Assembly (NCBI GenBank): GCA_037157565.1
Contig: JAZHRO010000002.1
Coordinates: 36,166,501-36,230,500 of the forward strand
DNA from: Thalassia testudinum
Taxonomy: Eukaryota; Streptophyta; Magnoliopsida; Alismatales; Hydrocharitaceae
Length of the DNA stretch: 64,000 nucleotides
Reading direction: 5' to 3'
Shown here: piece after piece, positions 45,421-55,487 of the stretch
Numbering within the stretch: the first letter of the stretch is position 1
Layout of the letters: every line of letters starts with the position of its first letter
Notes under the pieces: model-generated
The model's input: the letters and a program-made list of their open reading frames with translations, nothing else
Databases searched by the model: none
Told to the model about the DNA's origin: nothing
Program-made: the position numbers and the translations under genes

Positions 45421-47690
45421 TTTATCAGGCTTTTGTCGAGTTTTAAGAAAATGCGTTGTAGTACAGTCGACAACTAGCTCTCAATCAGATAAAATTTATA
45501 ACTCAGAATCTACAATGGAGTCCAAGGTCGAACATAGGAAGCAAATGTGGAATTCATAACATTAAACACATTCAGAATAAATGAGCATAATTAATTGAGC
45601 ATTCGAGTAGATATTCAATGAATAATAACTTGTCACAGTAGTTATTCAATGAAATCCAATGTATTTCAAGGTTGCATGGAATCAAAACAATGGTGATTTA
45701 GATCATTGCTAATCCTCTTTAATCAAACATGCATGCAATTACTCAATTATTTCAATTGTAAACTATAATACTTAAATAATGTAACAGTGTCTCAAATAAA
45801 CTTAAATCAGACATCGGGCATTTATCATCTGACAGCTTAACATCACAAGGCTTCTTAAAGCCTTCTTCTTTATGTCTTCTTCTTCTTCAGCTTCTCTTCT
45901 CTCCTCTTCTTCTTCAGACCTTCCCTTCTTCAAGAGCCTTCTCTTTTCCTTAAGGCTTTCTCTAAGCCTTCTTTCCTTCCTTCACAGAGCCTAAGTGTTA
46001 GGCATTTCAGCACAAGGCACGCACCCCAAGGCACATGCACAGAGAGCAAAACCCTCCCCCACTCTCTCATAAATTCCCTCCTCTTTCTTCTTTCTCACAA
46101 CCCAACAAGCGTATAGTTGGATCCGGGTATTCGGGTCTAGAGCATGGACCAAGGTCATCGGCGTGTGTGGTGATCGAGGTGTGCGTAATAGGTCGGGTTA
46201 GCGAGTGAGATGGGTGTGAGGGACTTGACCCCTCAGTGCTTGGGCGAGTAGCTCAAAGCACAAAATCAACTTATGCGCATGCAGGCGTTCTTCACTCCAC
46301 GATGTGGGACTATCTTAGTCACCCTCCTTCGTACAGCAGCAGCAGGGAGAACATCATCGAATTGGAGGTGATGTCATGGGTGAGGCCTCCAATTGATGGC
46401 CTAGAGAGTTTTCTGGAGGGTGTCCACGTGACCTGGAGGTGCAAGCGAGGAAGACCATGTTGAAGTTCGGCACCCAAGGTTGCATAAAGAAGCTCCACCA
46501 ATGGTGGCGAAGGTCGAGTACCTGCAAAGATGAAAACGGCCTTATGGCCACATTAGAAGTGTTCAGAAGCTTTGCTGTGGCACAACGAGGGCGGTGGTGG
46601 CAGTGGCGAGCTGTGAAGGTGGTCGTAGGGGGCTGGCAAAGGCGGACTGTGAAGGCGAAAGCGAAGGTGTTCGGGGAGACGATGGAAGTGGTAACCCCCT
46701 CAATTTTTTGAGGGGTTTGGTGTGGATGGATGAGGCGAAGGTTATGGAGTTGTTGGCGAGCCAAACAGTGGTCTGTGGTGGTGTGGAGGACTCGCTAGAG
46801 GTGCGGCTGGACAGGAGGACGATGACAGGTGAACGGCGGAGTCGTGGGTTGAATTGAGGGATAAAGAAAGGGAAAAGGAAGTAGAGGGAGAGGGGAACCT
46901 AACTAACCTAAGCTAATGGACAAAAAGGGAGGGAGACGTCGGTTATGGTATGGCCGACGTCGAAGAAAGTGAAGTCTCCGTTGAGAGAAGCGACGACAAG
47001 GAAGGGGTATGGGTGGCGCTTGCTGGTATTGCAATGCACGGAGAAACTTGAGGAAGATGCTCCCGTCGACTATTGTCTGTGGTGGTGGATGAAGAGGTCG
47101 CCAGAGCTCGTGGAGTATTCAGTTGGAGAGGAGGGAAGAAGGGTAGATTCTGGCCAAAACAAGCTAAGGATGTGAGGTAGTCCCTAAGGGTCTTTTATAG
47201 GGCATTAAATAAGCTTCCAAGCTTGGAAACAAGCTTGAAAGCTTCAAAAATCAGGGATTGGGACTTGGCAACTTCCAAGAGTTCATCTCTAGGGCAAGAT
47301 TCAAACATCAAGATTGGATTTAGATTAAAGGAAATCTCTTGAGGAGTCTTCCTTCCAATTTTGTAAGGGTTTGGGCATGAAATCAGGGAGAAATCTCAAA
47401 TGGAAGGTCGGTGCTTGATGGGTTCACATGGAAATGGTGGTAGGGGCCTCTTGGTGAAGGTGATGACAAAGTTACGGGGGTCTTTGTAATTATTTTGAAA
47501 GTTGAGGGGCTAATTGAAAGAGAAAGAGAGTCAGATTGGACTAAAATGCAAACTAGGTCAAGATGATCTTTGATTGGGCCCAAATTTTGGTACGAACCTA
47601 ATTTGAATCCAAGGAATCTGATGGTGAAGTCAGATTTTGGTTTTGACTAAGTTTGACTAGATAATTTATGTAGAAACCCAAATTAGGGCA
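45420..47690 (-). mobile_element. LTR DB3, truncated
   Basis: The left part carries GCGTTGTAGTACAG and AAGGTCGAACATAGG, the same order as DB1. The pyrimidine tract lies at about 45860-46000, and GCCCTATAAAAGAC is on the minus strand near 47202. Similarity to DB1 ends near ACCCAAATTAGGGCA (47690), so the hairpin start of the LTR is missing. The ORFs near 46354-46857 are GC-rich shadows. Confidence 0.7.
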
Positions 47691-47958
47691 ACCATAGGAT
47701 CTGGATTCGCACGCCAATCTTATCCAGATTCCCAGTGGGCTTTAGAGGTCTGCACTTTGCTAGGTTATCATTAGGATGCATACAATTGTTCTGAAACATT
47801 TGTTTGCGTATAGTAGACTCTAGGAAAAGAATTCAATTTCTCTTGCTTGATTGTTAGATTGGTCTTTGATTGAGATTGATTGGGATTTCTGATTGAGATT
47901 GAGATTTACCTTCTTTAAGCTGACTGTTTTCAAAACTGTGTTTTCAAAAATTGACTCA
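47691..47958 (+). other. Leader of Athila F2
   Basis: No gene and no PBS are seen. By position it is the untranslated leader before gag; the 5' LTR and PBS of F2 appear to be lost where DB3 ends. Confidence 0.4.
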
Positions 47959-49241
47959 ATGGAAGGTATGAGATCCTAAAACCTAGAATTTGTACCTCCT
48001 TTGGGAGCTGATGTCCAAATTACTACCTCCACTTCTTTGCCTTCCACATCCAATTCTGTACCTCCTAGGCCTTAAACTCCCATTCACCACTCCATCCATC
48101 CTGAGGATGATCATGATTCTACACAATTTGAGGATTTTCAAGAACTTCCTCCACACCTTGCTACACATCATCCTCCACCAACACCACCAAACCATAGGTT
48201 CCAACCTCCTCCATATCCTAACTTTCCTAATCAACCACCACTGGAGAGAGGTTCTATGCCTACTCTTCAACACCTATTTGAAACACAACTTCAAATGAAT
48301 ACCCTAACCCAACAGGTGCAACAGCTTGCACAAGTTGTTATCTTCTAGAGGACCCCCAACCTTAATATAGGAATCCCCAGGCACCACCTCAACCTCATAG
48401 ACCTCAACTATGGGATTACTATAATCCCGCAGTTGCACAACCTATGCCTGTGGTACATTATCCTGATGGGGGTCGTGCTATTGAATTGAAGCCAAACATC
48501 ATTACACTTATACCTCTTGCTTCTGAGGACCCTTTTCAGCATTTAGAGGAGCTGAAAAATCTTGCTCAAACCTTGGGTCCGCAAGGTCATGATCAGCACA
48601 CACTTTTAATGAAAATGTTCTCCTTTTCATTGAAAGATAAAGCTGCCTTCTGGTATAGAACCTTAGCACAGACTACACCAGTAGAAGACTAGGCTTCTTT
48701 GGAACATGAGTTCCTAAAGAAGTATTTTCCTGTAGGCTGCACTAACGCTTTAAGGCATGCCAAACTACCTTCACCCAGAATTCAGGAGAACAAATGCACG
48801 AGGCTTGGGAGAGATTCCATGAGCTTCTTAGAAAATGTCCCCACCATGGTGTCCCACGTTGGCAACAGGTCCAAATCTTCTATCATGGGCTCCATGATGA
48901 CCTAAGGAATTTTGTAGATGTTGAATGTGGAGGCAATTTCCTACATTGGGATGAGGACTCAGCCTTTGAGCTCTTCAAAGGCATGGCAAAAAATTCTATA
49001 ATAATGCTTCGATGAGCGTGTTTAGTAGAAAGTCCTCTCATTCGCATTCACATTCGGGGGTACATGATGCCCAATCCAACAGCAAAGACTTAGAATTAGT
49101 GGCTAGTCAGTTAGATAAGGTAGGCTTAATAGAGAAGAAAGTAGATGAAGTATGGAAATTTCTCTCTAAACCTTCATCATCTTCTTCATCTCAGTCACCT
49201 GCACCTCACACTTTTTTCCAATTTTCCATAAGGAGGGAAAC
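47959..49241 (+). pseudogene. Athila F2 gag, N-terminal part
   Basis: Gag forms the virus-like particle of the element. A likely start MEGMRS at 47959 is followed after a stop by LEFVPPLGADVQITT, a Pro-rich region, and after a frameshift near 48340 by the conserved core: GGRAIELKPNIITLIPL, FSFSLKDKAAFWYRTL, HEFLKKYFP. A second frameshift near 48780 leads into HEAWERFHELLRKCPHHG, VQIFYHGLHDDLRNFVD, a pattern typical of Athila gag. Stops at about 47977 (TAA), 48074 (TAA), 48346 (TAG) and 48690 (TAG) fit C-to-T or G-to-A changes. A frame break also lies near 49013. The reading is cut by solo LTR E2 after IRRET. Confidence 0.85.
49237..49241. repeat. Target site duplication of E2, left copy
   Basis: GAAAC here is repeated exactly at 51934-51938. 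Confidence 0.9.
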
Positions 49242-49473
49242 TGTTACGAACGCGTGCCCCAGACGTCTTTTAAGACGTTTGGAAGGTGGCCCAGACGTCG
49301 GACCAGACGTCTGGGATCACATCCAGACGTCTTAGCAGATGTCTGGAAATCAATTATTTTCGACACGCGCGGGTCGTCTACGCGCCTGAGCACGTAGACC
49401 GCATATTCGCTTATTCTTCTCTCTGCGGCTGCAGACGCCGCTGCCGTGCCCTCTCTCTCTCCTCCTCGCGCGG

Positions 49474-49486
49474 CCTTAAAAAGACC
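49474..49486 (+). promoter_or_regulatory. TATA-like element of E2
   Basis: CCTTAAAAAGACC lies 232 bp from the LTR start, followed by CT-rich sequence. E3 has TATTTAAG at 55688-55695 and E1 has CTACAAATAG on the minus strand at the same relative place. Confidence 0.5.
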
Positions 49487-49867
49487 ACGCCTCCCCTCGC
49501 TTCCGTCGCCTCCACCCCTTTCCTCTTCTTCTTCCAGTGAGCGAGCGTGAGAGCGGGCGCGGGGTTGCTGTGGCGGCGACGACCGCAGTGAGCGCGGAGG
49601 GGGTGCTGCGTGCGAGAGCGGCGCTCAGCCGTGAGGGCGAGCTCGCCGGGGCTGCCAGGGCCGGCCGGCGGGGAGCATAGCGGGCGCGGAACGATGCGGG
49701 AGGCCTGCTGCTGCTCGAGCAGCAGGCGCACGAGGTGCGACGCGGGCGGCATCGCGAGCGGAGGGCGAGTCGCGCCCTGGTTCTGGAAAAATTTCCAGAA
49801 TCAGACATCTGTGCTAATAGTGAGACGGCGAGGTCGACGTCTGGAAGACTTTCCAGACGTCTGAAAG

Positions 49868-49937
49868 GTGAGTTTTCCGTCTTCTTCTTCCTTCTTGTCG
49901 ACTGACCGTACTAAGGGAGGGAGATGGGTGTGCGCAG
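49868..49937 (+). other. Intron-like GT-AG unit in LTR E2
   Basis: AAAG|GTGAGT, a consensus plant donor, is followed 70 nt later by TGTGCGCAG|G. The pair is conserved in position in E1 and E3. No transcript evidence can be given here. Confidence 0.4.
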
Positions 49938-51933
49938 GCTCGGTGATTCGCCATCCAACACGAATCAGACGTCTGGCTGTAGTACCAGACGGTGGGAGTG
50001 ACCTCCAGACGTCCGGGGTGACCATCGGACGACTGGAAACTAGGCCAGACATCCCCGCAGGCTTCTGGACGTCTGAGAAACCACACAGAACAAGGTAATT
50101 CTCGGATCCACTTTTTAAGACGTCTGGAAGAAGTTCCAGACGTCTGATTTTACACAGTTTCGTCATTTTCGACCCGTTTAGGGCCCGTTCGGGTTCCGTT
50201 TTCCGCGATTCGAGTTGCGTTCTTTTCAGAATTAATTCCTCTACCCGTCTACAGTAGCTATACACTGTTTTGAGACACTCCTTGTGTTTGATCCTTGTGA
50301 TAGGACCCCATTCCGTTGCAGTCTCGGGGGTCGCGGAGGCATGCGGGACTTCCGACCACGCCCCTATTACTCCCGTTGTACCTGGTAGAGTGGCTTTAAG
50401 TTATTAATAAAATATGTTAAATTATGGAACCATAAATAGAACCTAGGACATTGCATGAATCCTAGGAATGAGAAATAGATGGAATGATAGCTCCTAGGTG
50501 TTGCATGAATCCTAGGGCTGGAAAACTAGATTGTATGATAGATCCTAGGATATGGCATGAATCCTAGGATGGGAAAACTAGTGGAATGTATAATATTGCA
50601 GTCTTGGAAAATGGAAAGAGATATAAAGCTGCCTGTAATTTGAATTAACAGCTGCCTGTTGTGAATAAATAACGTGGTTGAGAACATGGATTGTAAGAAT
50701 GTGAAACTGGAAAGTGAAACCTGGATGTTTGAGTAAAAAGGATGGAACCCTACGGGGGAACTAGGAGTGGAGCTCCTGGAAAGAGAAAGGAATGGAACTG
50801 AGATGTAGTTGTGTATTGTCTCTTGGGTACGTAGTACCAAGGGAAGTACCTGTACCTGTTTAGTGCAGAGTGGGGCCAGCCACCCCAAGGACCCGGGGTT
50901 AGGACTGGCCGCTCTGTACCGACTTGCTGGCCCTCGTGTATGTAGTACCGAGGAGAGATACTAGTGTTAGGAGGGCACTAGCTACCCCATGGGCCCCGAG
51001 GTTCTGCTAGCCTCCTACACCGACTTGTTTAGGCCCACTGGGGCAAACCAGGGTAGTCAGGAGAGGGTGCGCGGATTGTGGAGGGGCAAGGCCCCGGTTT
51101 GGTTACTGTGGAGGGGTTGGACCCCTGTTACTGAGAGGGCTCTGCCTTGGACTGGTTCCGTGCTGTGCTTTGGGCGCACCCGTTAACGGAAACGACTGAC
51201 CGCGTGCCAGTACGAGTTAGCTACCTGTGCGTTTATCGCGTGTGCCGTAGTCACCGTTACGTCTGTCAGTGACCTTGGGGTGGTTGACTGAGGGTAGGAT
51301 CACCACGGGGGACTCTCCCGGCCAGGAGAGCACCACGTGTTACTTCTACTTTTTGGAAAAGACTGCAATCAAGATCGTTCCCACGAGGAACATTCGAGAT
51401 CAAGAAAAAGATCTGAGGAATAAATGAAATAGTGAGACAATTGAAAGATGTGAATAAAGAAAGTAATCGAACATAACAGCTACTGTACACTCTACTGTTA
51501 TCTTTAGTTTAGTTGCCACTCTACTCAGCATTTTGCTGACGTGTTACACTCATTACCTTTTTCAGGACCAGGTGTTGAGCAGCCAGGGTCAGCGGCTGCA
51601 GAGGACGCTGGGCCGAGTAGGGTCCAGTAGAGTTACCACTGTCTCTTGTACCTTTTTTTGTTACGTTGTAGTGAGTAGTTCTTGTTTCCGCTGTACTTTC
51701 TTTACCTGCAGTTCAAATTATATTATGAATGTTGTTCTACTGTTGTGGTGGTACATACTGTGGTAGTTTCTTTCCTTACTGCTGTACTTTCTTACTGTTA
51801 GTTATATACATGCTGAATGTGGTTTAGTTTACTGCTCTTTTGGTTACTTTCTCGTTGGACGACTAGGTCTTGGGATTAGTTGAGTCGGTCCGGTTCTCGT
51901 GTCTCATAGGGACTCGGGAACCGGGTCGTTACA

Positions 51934-52641
51934 GAAACCATGAACAATCTATCTGTGACACAACCTGCACTATCGGATTACAATTCTTCCTATCCTTCAC
52001 CGGTTGGAGGAACCTTTGTTCCTCCTTACACTAAATTCCCTGCACATTCCAGAGCTTCGGAGGAGCTCCACGCCATTCACAATGACCCTTATTCACAAAC
52101 CTATAACCTCGGATGGCGTAATCATCCAAATTTCTCATGGTCGGGAAATTCACAAAGACCTACCTTTCACCAACCTTTTGCACCACCATAGCATAGCCTG
52201 ATCTGAGCACCACCTCCACAAACACACGGTTATCCACCGCGTGCCTACCAGCAACCCCAACCCAGGCCTACCCAATACTATCAATCTGGGCCTACACGAG
52301 ATGATCAGTTGGGGACAATTATGCAAGCTCTCGCTGACATGCAACAGCAAAACATTGCTATGCAGTAGAGACAAGATGCGGCACTAGCTGAGATGAGAGC
52401 CCAACTATCATATTTGACGGAATCTTGTCAACCACATTCACTCCCATCTCAAGCAGAACCCAATCTGAGGAACATACCTGCGCAGAGGTATGTCCAACCC
52501 AGACCTAATCCTCCCCAAGGCCAAGCACATGTCATATCACAAGCCTTACACAATTCTGATCCTTCCACACTTTACTCTAATCTGCAATCACCTCTTCTTC
52601 CCAACTCAAATTCATCTTCTTCATCTTCATTATGCAATTAT
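51934..52641 (+). pseudogene. Athila F2 gag, C-terminal part
   Basis: After the right GAAAC copy the reading continues with TMNNLSVTQPALSDYNSSYP, then HAIHNDPYSQTYNLGWRNHPNFSWSGN, a hallmark of Athila gag C-termini, and a Gln/Pro-rich tail ending SSSSSLCNY at 52641. In-frame stops at about 52189 (TAG), 52204 (TGA) and 52366 (TAG) replace expected Gln or Arg codons. The normal continuation into protease is absent: the sequence passes through 130 bp of unrecognised DNA into the last part of integrase. Confidence 0.85.
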
Positions 52642-52775
52642 TGATTGAAGTGGTGGAAGCTGTAGATTTATTTCTGGATATACCGTTTCTATCTACTTGG
52701 ACCTTGAGCCAAGTATCTTTGATTTCATACCCATTTTTTACTTGGGCGTTGTACCAAGTATCTGATTCTAATGCA

Positions 52776-52959
52776 TACTAATTATGGAGCCATTGAGATC
52801 ACTGAGATTGACGCATATGAACCTTTCATTGTTAATGGACAAAGACTGAAACCTTTCATTGAGTCACATGATCTCAGACTTGTCAATTCTACCATTTCGC
52901 TCCAACTTCTTGAACCTACTTTTAACGACGCATCTTTATTTGGGTTTACACCAAGCTGA
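52776..52959 (+). pseudogene. Athila F2 integrase C-terminus after a pol deletion
   Basis: The translation NYGAIEITEIDAYEPFIVNGQ, then RLKPFIESHDLRLVNSTISL and FGFTPS, matches the last 60 or so residues of F1 integrase. Protease, reverse transcriptase, RNase H and most of integrase are missing, so F2 is an internal-deletion derivative of about 5 kb less than F1. The junction is near 52776, where the F1 match begins. Confidence 0.85.
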
Positions 52960-53934
52960 AGGCGTTAAACATAGCAAACCTATCCTTTGTATATAGTTGT
53001 TTTCACCTTTCTTGCATTAGGTGTCTACCTATGCATTTTTAGCATATATTCATTGTCACATATGTCATGCATTTTACTTCTTAGCTCGACTTTCCACTCT
53101 GATCTTGTATCAGACTTGAAATCATCTGCACAGAGATTTTTATCTCCTCATTTCGATTTCCTTTCGTCACCCAGTCTAAGATAGTGAAAAGCAGAGCATG
53201 CATTTGCATCCACCCTATTCATACAGTGAGGACATTGCATCATTTAAGTATGGAGGGGTGTAAATGGTGAATCATTTACTGAAATACAATTGTAGACACA
53301 CCTGTAGTATATATAGTATAGTATTATCAAAAATACTAAAAAAATTGAAAAATTTTGGATTTTTTTTAAAAAAATTATAAAGTCAAAAATGCAAAAAAAT
53401 GAAAAAACACAAAATTCCAAAAATACAATAACGGATCTCAACTTTATTGTTGAGGGAGAATTCCAAAAGAAAGAAAATTTTTGAGGAGGGAAAAATTTTG
53501 AAAAGAATATAAGTGTTTACTTATGATCTTCTAGCTGAAAATAAAATTAGAATAAGTGTTTATGGACATTCAACCTTTACTAGTTAGACTTTCCGAGCCA
53601 CTGTAGCTTGATTCGCTCAGGCTTTGGCTTAATACACTTTAAGCTTTGACAAAATAGACCACGACCTCTCCTAACTTAGGACGTATTCTTATACCTTAGT
53701 CACCGGTACAGGATTTGTTGGTTTCCTTTGGCTTAGGAGTCTAACTAACTTTGATTTACACTACACAGTGTTGGGAAAGACCTTGTGAATTTGAAATTCA
53801 ACCCTAGTGTTCATTAGGGAAGGTGGAGTCCTTATTTGTGTGTGCAGGTAGACTCTTTGTCCTAGTCTTTAGTCTTGCATCTAGGAGAAACTCTTTCCAC
53901 CAAAGAACTCACTCACCAAATAAGGTGTGCTCTA
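52960..53934 (+). other. Athila F2 3' non-coding region
   Basis: Similar along its length to F1 10674-11655, including the GAGGACATTGCAT box and GGGGTGTAAATGGTGAA near 53226-53270. It ends abruptly at CTCTA, where LTR DB4 begins, about 700 bp earlier than the corresponding F1 region. Confidence 0.75.
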
Positions 53935-55487
53935 TGATGATAACATCATCATCGGTTATATCTAACTTTAATTAGTCATAATCAATAGATAATGCTCCTA
54001 CAAAATCGTCAGAAGAGAATAATTCATTGCATAGTCATTCTGAGAGATGCATTAAAATAGGGGCAAAACTACAGTTTTAATAGGATATCCTAATTGCAGA
54101 GCAATCACGGGGTTTCTCAGGGGTTAATTAAAGGTTAAATGATCATAAATGTCTAATAAGTGAGTTCATGCAAACAGAAATGGGTTTTCGCATGTTTCGA
54201 GAATTAATGGACATCTGAAATCTTAAAAATAGACCCACTTAATTAACTGAGATTCTGATTAGGATAAAATTTACCTAAACCTTCTAAAAATCATAGAAAA
54301 ATATTTCCTAAGATTTGGTACCGTCGATTTGACCATTGGAAGTCAATTTAACCTAAAATAGAGTCTCAGACAGACAGTTGCCCTAATTTGAGTTTCTAAA
54401 CAAATTACCCAGCCAAAGTTGGTCAAAACTAAAATCTGACTTCACCATCAGATTCCTTGGGTCCAGATAAGGTTTGTACCAAAATTTGGACCCAATCAGA
54501 GATCATATTGACCTATTTTGCATTTTAGTCTAGTCTGACTCTTTTTTATCACATACGCACCCCTAGCTTTTTGAATTCCTTACAAATGGCTCCCTAAGTT
54601 TGTCATCTTCTTTGCAATCAGGTCCCTCCACCAGTATTGTGGAGGAACTCCTACTCTGGCAACCTTCAATCAAAGATTTCTCTCTGATTCCTTGGCAAAT
54701 CTCTCCCAAAAATGGAAGGACTCCTGACAAGATTCTCTTCCATTTGAGCTTCTTCATGACCTTCCAAAGCCATCTAAAGTCTCATGAGAACCTTTTGAAT
54801 GTTTGGGTCTCCTATTTCGCGTAGCTTCGAAGCTTCCAGGCATGGTCTCCAAGCTTGGAAAGCTCCCTTGAGGCCTATATAAGGGCCCCTGAGGACAAAC
54901 CACACTCAGCTCGTTTTGGCCGGTTTCTCCACCTTCTCCTCTCTCCGATCGAAAGCTCTGCGAGCTCCGGTGAGCTTCTCCATCTACATTCTTCGTTAGC
55001 CACTACAGACCACAGGTGGCCGGATCTTCTTCCCTACATTCCTCCGCCGCTCGCAATACCAGCAAGGGTCTTCTTCCATGTCTTCCTCACCATTTCTCGC
55101 CCACCGGAGCTTTCATCTTCTCCGCGTCTAGTGTACCACCAGTGTGGGAAATCTTCCCTTTCATCCAATTAGAGTAGTTTAGATAGGTTCCCTTAGTTCC
55201 CTAGGTTTTTTTCCCTCTGGCCAAAAACCAAAAATACCCCCTTGACCTCCATGCATGCCATCATCTTCCTTCGCTCCAGTCGCACCTCCGGTGAGGTCAT
55301 CTGCATGCTACGCAACTCCAACCACCTCACCACCTACTCCATAACCTCCGCCACATCCACCCAAACCAAAGCCCTCTCTTTATTTCACCGTTTACGCTCC
55401 CATGACTGCCATTGAACAAATCCACCTTCGCACTCACTTTTCGACTTCGTCCAGCCACCATATGCCTTCACACGCCATGAGACCACC
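53935..55487 (+). mobile_element. LTR DB4, truncated
   Basis: It starts TGATGATAACATCATCATCG (terminal hairpin) inside F2. It matches the first 1.5 kb of DB2, with the TATA box CTATATAAGG near 54877. It is cut at the right by E3. The A3 insertion site of DB2 is empty here, with a single copy of the corresponding sequence, which helps define the A3 duplication. Confidence 0.78.

Larger units (their letters stand above)
49242..51933 (+). mobile_element. Solo LTR E2 (2692 bp)
   Basis: It starts TGTTACGAACGCG and ends CGGGTCGTTACA, with GAAAC outside on both sides. It matches E1 in opposite orientation over the full length. CCTTAAAAAGACC at 49474-49486 is the TATA-like element. Between the LTR start and that box lie three exact AGACGTCT palindromes and several near copies; four more exact copies lie at about 49853-50140. 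The 52-bp repeat block is near 50443-50590. ORFs of up to 154 codons inside are GC-rich shadows in both strands. Confidence 0.92.

Noticed and set aside
49411..50265. ORFs of 110-154 codons, Arg-rich, on both strands
   Set aside because: They are inside solo LTR E2; equivalent ORFs are not kept in E1 and E3, and the composition explains them.
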